The notes under the pieces: generated by a model
The model's database searches: none
What the model was told of the DNA's origin: nothing
Seen by the model: only the letters and a program-made list of their open reading frames with translations
In this document: piece by piece, positions 30,201-45,883 of the stretch
How the letters are laid out: every line of letters begins with the position of its first letter
Numbering within the stretch: the stretch's first letter is position 1
Source of the DNA: Auxenochlorella pyrenoidosa
Taxonomy: Eukaryota; Chlorophyta; Trebouxiophyceae; Chlorellales; Chlorellaceae
Length of the DNA stretch: 64,000 bases
Assembly (NCBI GenBank): GCA_001430745.1
Contig: KQ481962.1
Coordinates: 634,360 to 698,359, forward strand
Direction of reading: 5' to 3'
Translations under genes and position numbers: made by a program

Positions 30201-30515
30201 CGCAGCAGCCAGTGCAGACTCACGCATCTCCCGTGCGTGCAATGTCGACCCACCAGAGATTCCGTGCAATGACGTAGTCATCAGTCTTGACAAAGGTGGT
30301 GGGTTCAGCTGCAGGCGGCAGGGTGCGGGGAGGGGCACGCGGCGGTTGGCAGCGACGGCAGCGCTTGTGCCAGCCGCGACAGCTGCACGCCCTGAGCCCT
30401 CACCTGCATCTGGATCAAACTCCGACCAGTACCAGGCATTCCATGGTCTGTCCGCGCAGCTGTGGCGGGCCAGCGCAAGGAGGAACAGGCTCCCGAGCAG
30501 CGCTGCCGCCCTCAT
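27214..30515 (-). CDS. Secretory-pathway glycosyltransferase, GT61 (DUF563)-like
   Basis: Starts with a signal peptide or anchor (MRAAALLGSLFLLALARHSC), so it acts in the ER, the Golgi or outside. Multi-exon. Conserved stretches in order: YVIARNLWWVDIARTGDA; HNIAVGKLPLTNTSLHFRN; FPAFPENMGHWAEALLPIYS, matching the 'N-x-GH' region of DUF563 proteins; VLFFDELESLNATSWLGFER; NMSIGGPAWDAG; YSVTPGAAFPSF; and the family's C-terminal motif LVARHGPLLANAVFLPPGAL followed by ELLPYNW. The last exon ends GTGLWWDVD. GT61 members transfer xylose, arabinose or GlcNAc to glycans or proteins; donor and acceptor cannot be called here. The usual HGAGL-type motif reads HGPLL, a substitution worth checking. Tail-to-tail with importin beta. 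Confidence 0.78.
29542..29561 (-). repeat. Poly-C homopolymer (20 C on gene strand) in glycosyltransferase intron
   Basis: Twenty G on the plus strand, that is 20 C on the coding strand. It lies just upstream of the acceptor CAG that precedes GLTWVMDML, so it is probably the polypyrimidine tract. Confidence 0.85.
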
Positions 30516-30874
30516 CGCTGCTTGAATTTAGTAAGATTACTGCGATTGCGCAAGACTGCATGCGCTCCTCAGAAACAGTCGACCTTGAGCAAGTCGAAAA
30601 TTAGAAGCCCGGAGCGACTTGTAGGGCGGAAAAGAGGAGCGCCTAATGGTGGATTGTCGAGAATTGCAGTGCAGTGGGTGCGAGCAGATCAGCGAGCATG
30701 TGCCCATGCAACATGGGCGGGTTGAGAGCTGCCCGCTTCACACCGACGCGGCTGCCTCTTCACACTACCGCTCTGCGTGCTGCACCACCATGCCAAGTAA
30801 GTGGCCAAAAGCTTTCGACTGGGTCTTGCAGTGCGTAAGAATGGACACTTGTCACAGGTGAAGTCCTTCGTACC
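30516..30874. other. Spacer upstream of the glycosyltransferase gene
   Basis: Lies between the start of the glycosyltransferase gene and the stop of the PLAA gene, both on the minus strand. It should contain the glycosyltransferase promoter and the PLAA 3' UTR. No open frame with family resemblance and no TGTAA signal were seen. Confidence 0.4.
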
Positions 30875-33800
30875 TCACAGCCGCAGCTTGGCCGCCACCT
30901 CAGCCGCCACCTCTGCTACCTTGCCGCTGCCGCTCGCCTTGATCGAGTCTGCCAGCGAAAGGAAGCCGAGGTCACGGGCCAGCGCCCGTACCTTGCTGTG
31001 CTCTGCTGCCAGCGTACCAACTGCCAGTAGGGCCCTGCAGATGGGACGCAAAACGAAGGGCAAATGGGAGGGTTGCGCGGTGTGACTAGTCTTGCCTGGA
31101 TCAGTCACAGAGCCAGGTTCAGGATGGGGCTCAGAACAGAGTGTCAGCCGCCGCATGCCAACACACCAGAGAATCAATTTGCAGTGTGAGTGAGGCATCT
31201 ATGGCAAAAATGTAGACAAGAAATGCATTCCTGCCGCACCTGAATCGCGTTTCTGCATCATCTGCAGGGCTGGCATTCAGCACCTCGACCGCCAGGACCA
31301 GCAGCTGCAAGCATTTGACCAAGGAGAGACAATGGCCGTGAGCATATCACTACATAGGATGATGAAGGCTGTCATTGCCCTGCCGCTGCTGGCCACGAAA
31401 GTGGATCAGAGTGAAATGCGGGCCATGCTGGCAAGCAGGCAGCCCACATCATGACCTTGCGCACTCACCCGGCTCTTGAACTGCAGCTCATCGCTGGCCA
31501 GCTTGGACAGCATGACGGCATAGTTGACCAGAAGTGTGGCCAGCCCCTGCCGAACATTCTTGTTGGGGGAGCCAGCGCAGCGCGCAAAGCAGTCGAGCAG
31601 GGCGCCGCCCGCGCGCTGCACCCAGCCCAGCGCCGCGGGCTGCACAAACGCGTTGCAGGCGAGGCGCACAGCGGTCTGCTGCGCAGCGGGCACGGCGGGC
31701 TCGGCGCAGGCAGCAGCCAGCGCTGCACCCAGAGACCCTGCCGGGCTGTCTGCCGAGGGCGTGCCGGCAGCTGCAGCCAGGGCCTCTGCCGAGGCGCGGT
31801 CCAGCAGCAGCAGGCGGGCGAGGTCCAGGGCCGGGAAGAGCTGAGCTGGCGGCCAGCTCAGCATCTTGGAGAGCAGCGCCAGGTCGGCGCCGGTCGCGCC
31901 TGCCCCGCTGCCGCTGGGAGCCTGCGCAGCTCTGCAAAAGGAGGGAGCAGGGTGCATGCTCAAGCACCTGTGAACCGCTGCAATGAGGCAAAGGCGGGGG
32001 AGATGCCTGGGCACCAGCAGCAGGCTCCGCCAGTGGCAGGGCCGCCACTTGTGGCACCACCTCTTCCTTTGGCCAGACGTTTCACCTCTTCCTGTCCTTG
32101 CCTGCTGAGCAGATCGTCAAGTGCCCCGCCGTCTGCCAGCTCAGCATCGCTCAACGCTGATGCAGCGCCCTCGCCGCTGCCGGCTGCCACTGCACTGCTC
32201 AGCTCTGCAATCTTTTTTCGGATGGCGTCCCTGCCTGGCACCTGCGGCGGGCAATGCCATGGTCAGTGTTGGCGTCTGATCCCCTGCCAGCCCGCGCGTT
32301 CGCAAGGACTCAGGAAGCAAGCGGAAGCTCAGCCGCCCACCCGCTGGCATCTTCCATCGATGAGCCCCCAGGCAGCACCCACAGCAGCAGGCCGGCACAG
32401 CATGCCATACCTGCCTGCCGGCAATTCAGAAGGCCCACCCAAACTGCACGCCCGTTTTGCAGTCACCTGGTCATAAATGAGGTAGCTCTTGGCAGGCAGG
32501 TGCAGCGGCCGCGCCGCCCCTCCCCCAGTGAACGGGTCGGCGCCTCCGCCCGTGACGCCATACCCGCCGCTGCTGCTGCCGCCTGCACCGCCGCCGCCAC
32601 TGGGGGCAGACGGCACATATGCCGAGGAGCCGGTGTAGGGGTCGACGTACTGCCCGGTGCCGCCGCCAGCCTGCGAGTCGGACGTGTTCTGCAGGATCCA
32701 CTGCACAATCTGCTCCCTGCAGACTTGGGGGGCAGCCAGTGGGGGCGCAAAGTGAACAGCGCCGCGGTGCAGGGCGCCAGCAGTGGGGCGCTCTGTAGGA
32801 AACCTTGGCGCTGCCTGCCGCAGCCTGCCGCCTGCAGCTGGCCGGCATGGAGTCACAGCGGTGGCCCCACCTTGCACCCCGCTGCCGTGCCGGCAGCCGC
32901 CGCGTGCACCCAGGCCCATCGGCCGCCACTCCTACCACCCCTGGCGGCCCAGCCTCCCTGCCCTCTTGAGCCCTGGCAGCAGCCCCGGCAGCAGCAGGCG
33001 GGGGCCACCCACTTGTAGGTGGCGGGCAGGCCGTGCTCCTCCAGGAATCTGTCGGCCACCAGGTACGGGTTGTCCCCCCGGTTCAGGGCCAGCTTCAGCG
33101 GCGCCGCGCCCTCCTGCACATCCACGTCAAACACTGCCGGGGGCCCGGGGCGGGGTGGGGCGGGGTGGGGGGTGGGGTCTAGGCGAGAGGGGCGCCGCGA
33201 GGGCCCCGCGGGCAGCACCGTCTGGGACAAGGCAGCGGGCAGCAGAGCCGCGGGCGGCGTCCTCATGGGGCTGTGGGCGACCTGCACTGCACCCTCCCGC
33301 GGCTGCTTCCACCCGTCCCCCCCGAGCCCGCCATCCCGTCCTCCCCGCTCACCATAGTCCCACAGCTGGCCGTTGTGCCACTTGCTGCCTGCCGCCATGG
33401 TGTCCCCCCCACCCACCACCTCGCCAATGCGCTCCCACTCGCCCCTGCAGCGCGGCGGCAATCATGGGGCATGGCATGGGGCAAGCGCACAACGTTGGCA
33501 GGGTGTGTGAAGGGCCGGGCACGCCGCGGATGCGCATCGTGCAGCGGGCCATCTGCATGCTGGTGGCCTGGGTGCCCCTGCCTACCCCTGCTCATGGGCT
33601 CAACCAGGGGCTCTCGCTCTTGCCTGATGCAGGTCGCCACCGACGTCACTGGGACCCGCTGCAAGCCTCCCACCTGCCCCTGCAAGCCGGGAGTTGCCTG
33701 TCACCGCCCCCACCCCTGCTCACTTGGCTGCATCCCAGGCGTAGGCCACGCCCGCGCCGCCCTCGCGCACCACCCGGGTCTGCCCGTCGAGCGCCCCGGG

Positions 33801-36179
33801 CATGAGCAGCACCGAGGGATCCTCCAGCTTCAGCCCCGCCGGCAGGCCGCCACTACCGTCACCACCCTCGCCCTCCTTGGACGCGGCCGCTGCCTCCTTC
33901 TTGGCAGCAATGCCAGCCTCAAACGCCTGTGGGGGTGGAGCCGGGTGGCGAGGGGTAGGTCCCCGAGGGAACAGGGTGGGCACAGTATGCATGCAGGTGG
34001 GGGCAAGATGCCTGCAGGACACGATGCGCCTTGGCGGAGGATGCACGCAGGGCCGCGCTGTAGCATGCCCCGCCCACGACGCCGCTTGCCTGCGCCACCT
34101 CTGCCGGCGCCTGCCGCTCCGCCGCGCTGCTAAAGATGCGGGCCACGTGGTCGGAGCAGGCGGTGACGAGGTCACCGTTTGGGAGGAAGCCCACCGCCCA
34201 CAGGTTGCTGGGGTGCTCAATCATCTGCGGGGCAGGGGGCGGGGCCGGCGGGGGCAGCATGGCTGAGCGGCCGGCGCACAAAATGTCAGTGCACGAGCAC
34301 AGTTGTCTCAACTTGGAAGCACATGCAAAGGCCTGCCCCAGGCTTCCTTGACGAGACTGAGGGCCCGTGCAGCCAGGGGGCAGCGCTGCACTTACACACA
34401 CAGCACACACGCAGCGCGGGCGTCCCAGCCAGTTCGGCCCACCTGCAGGCAGCTGCCGTCGGCGTGCCACAGCCGCGCCGTGTTGTCCTCGCTGCCCGAG
34501 GCCACCAGCCCCTCCGGGGTGGCTGCCGCGCAGTACACCAGCGCTGTGTGGCCCACCAGCTCTGCCAGGCACTCGCCCGACAGGGTCCAGACCTTCAGGG
34601 TCTGGTCGTGGGAGGCGGACACGACGCCCACGTTGGGCAGCAGGGCCAGGCCCCTGCGGCAGGAAACAGGGTCACAGGCTCCTGAGCAGGCAGAGGGTTG
34701 CATGAGGGCACCATGTGGGCAGGTAGGGGAGGACAGGGCGACGGGATGCGTGCAAGGCCGCCCGTTGAGAGCCACCCCGCGCTCCGCTAAGCAGCCCGCC
34801 CGCCCTGAGCAGGTGGCGGGCAGCGGCGGGCGCCCTCATCCCTCGCAGCCCTCCCCCCCGGGCAGCCTGGTCTCTTCGCGCACCTGACGCTGTCGGCGTG
34901 CGCGGGGATGGTGTGCGTGCACTTGCCGCCCGACCACACGCGGATGGTGCAGTCGCCCGACCCGGACAGCAGGTCGCCGTTGGGCAGCTGCAGCAGGCAC
35001 AGCACGGCAGCCTCGTGGCCCTGCAGCACCGCCGTGCACTGCCCGTCGCGCCAGACGCGGATAGTTTTGTCCAGGGAGGCGGACACAATGTCACCCTCTG
35101 GCGTGACCAGCACGGCAGTGACCTGGGCAGGCCCGGGGGAGGGGAAGAGTGGAGGCGGTGTGTGTGTGTGGAGGCCGAGGGGGGCTCGATGGATGTGTGG
35201 CGGCGCTGTGGATGCCAGCGGCTCGCATGCCTGCACCCGCCGCAGAGCCGCAATGCAAGCTGGGCTGGTCCTTCCGCTCCCTCTGCCCTGCTTCGCCCTG
35301 CTATGCCCTGCTGTGCTGGGCAGCTGAGCCGCGCATGGCTTGGGTTGGCAACGGCACATGCTGCCCCTTTGGGCAACAGCGGCCACAACCCCGCCATGCC
35401 GCCAGCCTCCAGCTGCAGCTGCCTCGCGCCGCCTTGCCCCTGCGCCTGCACTGGTGCGAGCCGCGGAATGCCTCTTACGCACTCCCAGGGCCCACCCTCT
35501 CCCCACCGGCCCGCAACCCACCTGGTACTCGTGCCCCTCCAGCTTCTGCACCGGCTGCGCAATGGCAAGGTCCCACACCATGACGGTTGTGTCGCGCGAC
35601 CCCGACACCACCGCCCCAGCAGGGCAGCCGTCCAGCACGCCTGGGGGCGCGTACGCCAGTGCCGACACAAAGTCAGAGTGCCCCACCTGAAAGAGGGGAA
35701 CGGGGGGAAGGCGGTTGGCATGAGGTCGCACACCAATGCGGTCACACACCAAGCAGCATCACTGCCTTGCCGCACTGGCGCGCTGTGCGCACCAATAGCC
35801 CGCGGTAACACACCAAGCTCCTGTCTGCCGCGCCCTGCGCCGCCTTGCAGCCCGCCCGTGCCGCCTTGCAACCTGCCGCCGCCGCCGCTGCCGCCGCTGC
35901 CGTCTGCACCCTTCCCAGGGCCCTCACCAGCGTGCTGGTCTCGCTGTAGCTGCCATCTTCCCCTGCGGCCCACAGCTTGATGGTCTTGTCGCGAGAGCCG
36001 GTCACCACGACGCCCTCCGGAGTAATCGCAAGTGATCGCACCTGCAAAAGAAAATTGTACGGATCTTGAGGGTCAAGCACAGGCAGCGGGGCAGCCGAGA
36101 GGCCCCTGACCCTGTTGTCTCAGCGACCCACATCTTCCAGGTGCCCGAGCAGCTCTAGGCGCAGCTTGAAGTCTGCCAT
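30875..36179 (-). CDS. PLAA: Phospholipase A2-activating protein homologue (PLAA/Doa1/Ufd3)
   Basis: Ubiquitin-binding cofactor of the Cdc48/p97 segregase, which supports ubiquitin recycling and endosomal sorting. Exon 1 (36179-36132) encodes MADFKLRLELLGHLED and joins VRSLAITPEG. An N-terminal WD40 propeller follows, with blades showing VVVTGSRDKTIKLW, VVSGSRDTTVMVWDL, IVSASLDKTIRVW, LLSGSGDCTIRVW, VVSASHDQTLKVW, VASGSEDNTARLW and LVTACSDHVARIF. Next comes the PFU ubiquitin-binding domain (EWERIGEVV, KWHNGQLWDY, NPYLVADRFLEEHGLP, EQIVQWILQNT), a Gly/Ser-rich linker (about 32560-32640), and a C-terminal PUL domain of Ala/Leu-rich armadillo helices (about 32210-30875) ending VAAKLRL. This is the full classical WD40-PFU-PUL order, so the gene looks complete. 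It is divergent from VPS4. Confidence 0.93.
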
Positions 36180-36590
36180 GGCGTGATCGGGGCGAAATGC
36201 CATTCGAGACCTTGCGATCGGAGCCTGTCTGCGGCGCAGGCAGGGCGGCCCGAGGGCAGCAGGCAGCGCAGGCAGCCGGGCCTTGCCCTTTTGGCCCAGA
36301 TCGATGCCATTGCATCTCGCCACAGCCGTGTCGGAACGCCAGCGGCCCTGGCACCGCTGGCCCACCTGCCGCCGTGTTCTCTGTCGCGTCCCTGTCGATC
36401 TGCAGCAGTCCCAGCCGGCTTTAGGGAGATTGGAATCTTCAGATCGCCTTTTGGCATCTCCCCGTGGCCCACGGGCCGGGCAGTGCAGCGCGCACCTTCG
36501 CAACCGGGTGTCGGGCTGGCCAGCCGGGCCTGCAGCAGCCGCAGCAGCTGAGAAGATCGACGACAGCGTGCGGGAGAGGCTGCAGGAACC
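36180..36590. promoter_or_regulatory. Bidirectional promoter region between PLAA and VPS4
   Basis: The 411 bases between the PLAA start (36179, minus) and the VPS4 start codon (36591, plus) must hold two promoters and two leaders. No TATA box or named motif was seen. The role is inferred from arrangement. Confidence 0.45.
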
Positions 36591-40509
<3,919 letters not shown>

Positions 40510-41345
40510 CAGCCGGGCAGCTGCAGCATGCACTGCCGGCCAGCTGGGCCATTGCAGGCAGTCGCAGCTGGTGCCTGCCCTGCGGGCACGCCCTGTGAAC
40601 ACCTGCTTATTTCTCTCAGTCTTGTGTGCTCGTCGCACTACCACCTTGACCTCCCTGCTCACCCACAACTGCTCGTCTGCACTGCCTTGTACTCCTATTC
40701 CTCTCTCCTGTACGCTGACTGACCGCCCGCACCCCACAAGTGGCGAGCAGCGCACATGCAGCAGGCCGAAGAGCAAGCAGCTTACTTGTGCTAGCAGCAG
40801 CCGCAGTCGCGGCCCGAGCCTACTGCCCTCCTGATCTGGAGACTGCCCACTGCACGGATGGCTGCCAGTCGTTGCAAACTGGGAGCTGCAGCTGTTGGGT
40901 TGTTGAGGGTGCCTTACAAGTGAAGGCGGGTAGGGGTGGCGGGCGTTGCAACGCAGAGTGTGCGGCAGCAAAAAACAGCAGCATTAATGGTGACAGACAA
41001 GACGTAATCGTACACGCAGCTTCTAGGGAATAACCTGGTTCAGTTTGCTCTTCTCAAGGTGGCTGTGCAGGCAGCAGGTAGTGGGAGAAGTGAGGGGCGC
41101 CACAGAGACAGCTGCGAGCACGCTTGCTGCCGCCAACGCCGCTGCACGCTGTTCCGCTCCTCCCACCGCTGCTACCCGCAGACCGGCTACGCTGAAGCGC
41201 GGCCGGCGGGCCGGCCGGCCACCAATCCGGCCAGGCCCTGCAAGCTTGCTCCCGCCGCCATGCCGCACATCCAGCAGCGGCACTGGCGGCCGAACCGCTA
41301 GCCGCGCACTAGGCCCGGCTGGCTGCCAGGGCTTAGCCAGCCCAT
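40510..41345. other. Convergent 3' flanks of VPS4 and psaD
   Basis: Lies between the VPS4 stop (40509, plus) and the psaD stop (41346, minus). It should hold both 3' UTRs. A minus-strand TGTAA occurs at 40914-40918, about 430 bases beyond the psaD stop. That is far for a main signal. No coding exon was recognised. Confidence 0.4.
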
Positions 41346-42674
41346 TCAGAACTCGGCAGGGATCTGCACAGGGAGGTCGTGGAGCAGCGGCCGGCACATG
41401 AGCTTCCTGGGCTCCTGTGTCCATTGCAAGACTGCGATGTCATCTGTCGTGTGCATACCGCTGCTGCCCCTGTCGAAATGCATAGGCTCTCGGGGCGATC
41501 ACAGGAGCATCCAGAAAAGGGCTCGGGCCCGGTCTCGGCTGCAGCACCCACCTTGCCAGAGAACTTGATGGACACGGGGTTCACGTTCTGGCCGATGCGG
41601 CGCATGTTGGTGTTGTCACCGGAGCGGCCGGCGTTCACCTTCTCGGGGTACACGCCGTCCTGCAGGCACCGTGGGGGGCACCACGCGGGCAGGGGGGGAT
41701 GAGCTGGCGGGCGGCGCAGCATGCGACCAGGGGTTGGCAGCGCTGTCACGGCGGGGCTGCACGCCACTGCTGCACCCTGACAAGCATCAGCTGCGAGCTG
41801 CTGCAAGGTGATGTGGGCAGCTGCCTGCTGAGAAAAGTGTGCACGGCCAAACGGGCAACACTGCCCGGTGCATCATGCTGGGCACGCCAACACTACTATG
41901 TCCGGCCGTTCAAATCTGCGCCTGTCGACGCTGCAGCCAATCCTGCCCGATCATCTGTGCGCCAGCTGCACTGCTGCACCTGCCTAAGCTGCACGTGCGA
42001 CTAGCTGAACTGAGCTGCACGTGTGTGCGGGTGCTGATCAGGCAACAGGTACCCCCGCCGCCACCGGTGGCGCCCGCCCCTCCTGCAGCAGCCAGCACCC
42101 ACCTTGGGGTGCAGGTACTGCACCTCGCCGTTGGGGAACACGCGGTAGATGTAGCCGTCGATCTTGAACTTGGTGCGCAGCTGGGTCAGCAGCGCCAGGC
42201 ACTGCTCCTTGCGCGCCAGCTTCAGCAGGTTGGGGCCCTGGCGCATGATCGCCGCGCCGCCGGTGGGCATCTCGAAGATCTGCTCCTTCTTGGACTCCCA
42301 GGTGATCACGTGGAACTCCTCCACCTGCGCCTGGCGCAGCAGGCCGCCTGCACGGGGCGCCGGAGGCGGAGCGTGACGGCAGGGCGGCGGCGGAAGGCGG
42401 CTCCAGTTGAACGCGCCGCGGCGACCCTACAACCCTGCTCGCTGCTTCATCGGCCTTCTGCGAGGCGCCGCTCAGGCTCACCGGTGCTGCCGCCGAAGAT
42501 GGGGCTGGGGGTGTTGCTGTCCAGAGCAGGGGGCGCCCAAGCGGGCTTCTCGGCAGCGGGAGCAGCCTCAGCCTCGGCGCGGACGCGCGGGGCAGCCGCC
42601 ACACGCTGCTGCTTGGGCGCCTGAGCGCACACGCGGCTGCTGCCGACGCTGGCCTTGAAGGAGAGGGCCTGCAT
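41346..42674 (-). CDS. PSAD: Photosystem I reaction centre subunit II (PsaD), chloroplast precursor
   Basis: Stromal subunit of photosystem I that docks ferredoxin. Exons: 42674-42482, 42347-42103, 41659-41552 and 41414-41346, giving 204 residues including the transit peptide. The first about 30 residues ([20 protein letters not shown]) are a typical transit peptide, followed by [17 protein letters not shown] as in Chlamydomonas PsaD. The mature protein has [79 protein letters not shown] and [17 protein letters not shown]. The last exon adds 22 residues (begins [11 protein letters not shown], ends IPAEF), longer than the short tail I recall in other algae. An upstream in-frame ATG at 42803 would add 43 residues that do not look like a transit peptide, so 42674 is preferred. 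Confidence 0.95.
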
Positions 42675-43735
42675 TTCTGCTAGCGACTTCTGGCTGGCCT
42701 GCGAAGGGCTGGTCCTGGCGGCTGAAGGTCCGGATTGCGAGCTCCAGCACCCGGGAGGGTTGTTTGCCACCACTTCAGGGGATGGAGCCGAGATTGCGAC
42801 CATGGTCAGCAGGCATTTCAGGCTGGAAAAAATAACGCCCCAACCCCTTCCCCAGGCGGGCCCCGAGCAATGCGGTATGCGTCCCTAGCTCAGATCGCGC
42901 CGGGCGCTGCCCACTGCCGCCCCACTATGGTCTGCCCCGCCGCCCTTGCCGCCAGCGCCAGCCAGCTCGCCCGATCCGTCGGGCACCCCAGTCAATCAAA
43001 CAATCAATTCTATTACAAATCCACGGAGCCAGCAGGCTCATGACACTGTGAAGATAGTTTCCTTGTGCTTGTTTTGACAAAGAAAGAGGAAACCCCAGGC
43101 ACCCCAGGGAACCCTAGGCACCTGCTTCCATCCCACCATGACAGGCTGCCAGGGTCCATGCCTGCCTGCCCGTCTTTCACCACGCATGCGCACTTACAGG
43201 CACCAGTCTGCGAGACGTCCACATCAGCACAGCTGGCAGACCAGGCCCGTGCCACGCATGCCAGCCGAGCGTGAGCAACCTGCCATGGGGAAGAGCGGGA
43301 GGCAGTGCAGACGAGTGCCCTCTTGCAACACGGCTGCATGTCGGGATGACCAAGGACAGAGGCCACCCTTTTGTGCCCTGAACCTAGTCGCCAAGCTTGT
43401 TTCAGAGGAGATGGATAGCAAGTCGCGACCAGGGGTGATACTTTGGGCTATGGTGAAGAGGCATTACAAAGGATGTAGGTATCACGAAGAATCATAAAAA
43501 AATCATGAATGTGCAGTGTCGTGCAGGCGTCAATCGGCAGAAATCAGGTGAATTGGCAGTAGCTATGAGACAGCTCTCCGCGCAAAATGCGCTGGCAGGG
43601 GTACAGGAGGATGGGGGTGATGGTGGGGGGCAGCCAGGATGCTTGGGAGGAGGCCAGGGCAGGTGAAAGGAAGTTGGTGCTGGCGCCGAGGAGCATGCCG
43701 GCGCTTGAAGCCGCTGTCGCCAGACATGGCAGCGC
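42675..43735. other. Upstream region of psaD and 3' flank of the cysteine-rich gene
   Basis: About 1.06 kb upstream of psaD on the minus strand. The psaD promoter must lie here, and since psaD is normally strong and light-driven this is the region to search, but no element was identified by eye. A minus-strand TGTAA at 43464-43468 is a possible but distant poly(A) signal for the cysteine-rich gene. A less GC-rich patch lies around 42990-43080. No exon was recognised. Confidence 0.4.
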
Positions 43736-44974
43736 TCATGCGCGCACGCACTTCTGGTTGGCGGTGCGCTGGTAGCCAGAAGCGCAGACGGTGCAGTAGT
43801 TGACGCTCCCCGGGCAGGAGAGGCAGGCCTCCACGGCACAGGGCTTGCAGACGCCGGCGGCGCCCAGGCGGAAGCCCAGCCGGCAGGCACGGCAGCGCTT
43901 GCCGTCCTGATGGCAGCGCAGGCAGCCGTTGTGGCCCTCGTGGCACTGCTTGGCGGGGGAGCCTGCGGGGCGTGGGGTGGAGTATGGCGGTTGGCACGGG
44001 TGCGCTTGCAAGACTGCCCTCCCTCGCCAGGCATGGCGGCATTGACACCATTCGTGCAGCTTTCGATCCAAGCACTCACGCTTGAGGCCGCAGGCACAGG
44101 AGTCGTCGGTGAGGACAGAGGTGGTGGTCTGGTCCATCCAGACCTTGCGGCAGCGGTCCACATCGCGCCCCATCAGGCTGCAGGCCACCGCCGAGCCGCA
44201 GTCCAGGGGCAGGTAGTCGTAGCGCGGGGTGGCGTCGGTGATCCAGGCGGCGAGGACGCAGTGCTTCAGGGCGCAGGCGTTGGCGTACAGAGTGCCCTCG
44301 CTGTCGGTGCGGCCGTCAGCGACGCAGATCTGCAGGGCGGAAGCCGGGTTGGGTGGCGGTTGATGAGTGCAGGCGGTTTTGAAAGGCTGCATCACTGTTG
44401 ATGGCCTGGCACAGCGCTGCGGCTTTGCATGCAGACACGGCGGGTTCTCTGCTTGAAGTGTCCTTGGCCCCAGCTGCCCAGCATCACACGTGAGCAGAGC
44501 ATGAATGGGCTTGCGAGCACGCGCTGCTGGCTCCGCACACGAGCATGGGGCGGCAAGGCCGCCAAGCCTTACCGGGTTCCAGCCATGCTTGGCGATGCAC
44601 CTCTTGGCGCAGTCGTAGTTTATGAGGGGCCCCCTGCAACAGGGATGAGACGTGAGCGCAGGGATGGGACATCAGCAACGTAGCCAGCAGCACAAGACGC
44701 CAGCAGCGCGGCAGCACTGTGGGCGGCCATGGCGGGGGCGGCTGCCGCCCGAGAAAACAAATTCACACCATTGTGGGGCGTGAGTGGACACGGCAGGCTT
44801 CATTGCAAGGGGACCGACGTTCGCATACTAGTACACAAGGCGGGCCTCCGGTTCTGCCCGCAAGTCGGCCGCTGGCCATTGGCAGTGGTATGCTCTGAGC
44901 ATCTCACACCTGGCAAAAGCAGGAGCGGCGTAGAGCGCCAGCAGGAGGGCGCATGCAAGAGCGAGGCGGGTCAT
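43736..44974 (-). CDS. Small secreted cysteine-rich protein with Kazal-like and receptor-like Cys repeats
   Basis: Four exons (44974-44910, 44633-44573, 44329-44080 and 43962-43736) join in frame to 200 residues. It begins with a clear signal peptide (MTRLALACALLLALYAAPAFA). The first half has CAKRCIAKHGWNPICVADGR, then TLYANACALKHC, a spacing that recalls Kazal protease-inhibitor modules (C-x-DG-x-TY-x-N-x-C). The second half has closely spaced CxxC pairs (GCLRCHQDGKRCRACRLGF, CKPCAVEACLSCPG, YCTVCASGYQ) like furin-type or growth-factor-receptor cysteine repeats. No catalytic motif or membrane anchor was seen. The function is unknown; an extracellular binding or protease-inhibiting role is only a guess. 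Confidence 0.75.
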
Positions 44975-45883
44975 ACTGGTGCAGGTGGGTGTCAGCTGCG
45001 TAGATAAACAGAGAACACTGCGTGGAAAGGCCAGGGGTGCAGAATTTATGAGCTCACAAGGGGTCGCAACGCGGTACGGCATCGGACAGCCAAGTGCCAG
45101 CTGGTCGCGGCCAGCGTCTGCCAGGTGCCTCGGTCTGCCCCGTCGAACGTGGTTGAGGCTCCCAGGTGGCACATTCACCAGTATCTCGACAGGGCACTTG
45201 GTGTAAAACAGGTGTCAACACTGGCAGACTCGCGGGCCACCAAGCCGGCAGGCCCTGGCAGTGGGCAGTGCAGGGGCGGAGCACCACAGCGGGATCCAAC
45301 GGCCTGATGTCATCGATGGCAAGGGGGCCTCATGCGGCGTCGGAAGAGAAAGGGCCACAAGCAGAGCCCCCAAAGATTGCATGCGACATATGAGGGCTGC
45401 GCTCATGTGGCAGCCCAGTTGACACTGCTTCCGCTTGTGCCTGCTGAGTAGGCAGGATACTGCATGTCACTACATCCCCAGCTGTACCACAGCCCCATGC
45501 CAACATGTAGGAAGTTGGCGATGCCAAAGCAGTTGGGTGGGGGGCCGGTCTATGGCGTCAGGTTGGGGGGGGGGGGAGGGGCAGCATGGGGTCCAGCTAG
45601 CTGAGCACGCTGCATGTGGGCCCCGAACCAGCGCAAGTGGCTGAACGCTGAAGGCGACAGAACATTGGGCGCCTGCGCTCCGACAAAGACAGCTCAACCA
45701 GCCCACTGTGCCAGCGTGGCCCAGCGCTCTGTATAGTTCTCTTTTCCGTGCCAGCAGTGGGAGGCAAAAGCAGGCACTGCCAGATGCCCCACGGCTCTCT
45801 TCTCTCCCCCTCAACCCCTTGAATGCTGCATGCTCCAGGCGGTCATCGAGGCACCTTACATTACACAGCAGCTTTGTCCCCGC
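44975..45883. other. Spacer between cysteine-rich and PDCD2 genes
   Basis: About 900 bases: promoter side of the cysteine-rich gene (minus strand) and the 3' flank of the PDCD2 gene (minus strand). A poly-G run lies near 45567-45577. No exon or other element was recognised apart from the poly(A) signals given separately. Confidence 0.4.
45856..45865 (-). terminator. Tandem TGTAA poly(A) signals of the PDCD2 gene
   Basis: Two abutting TGTAA copies (TGTAATGTAA on the minus strand) 19-28 bases past the stop at 45884. Confidence 0.65.
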
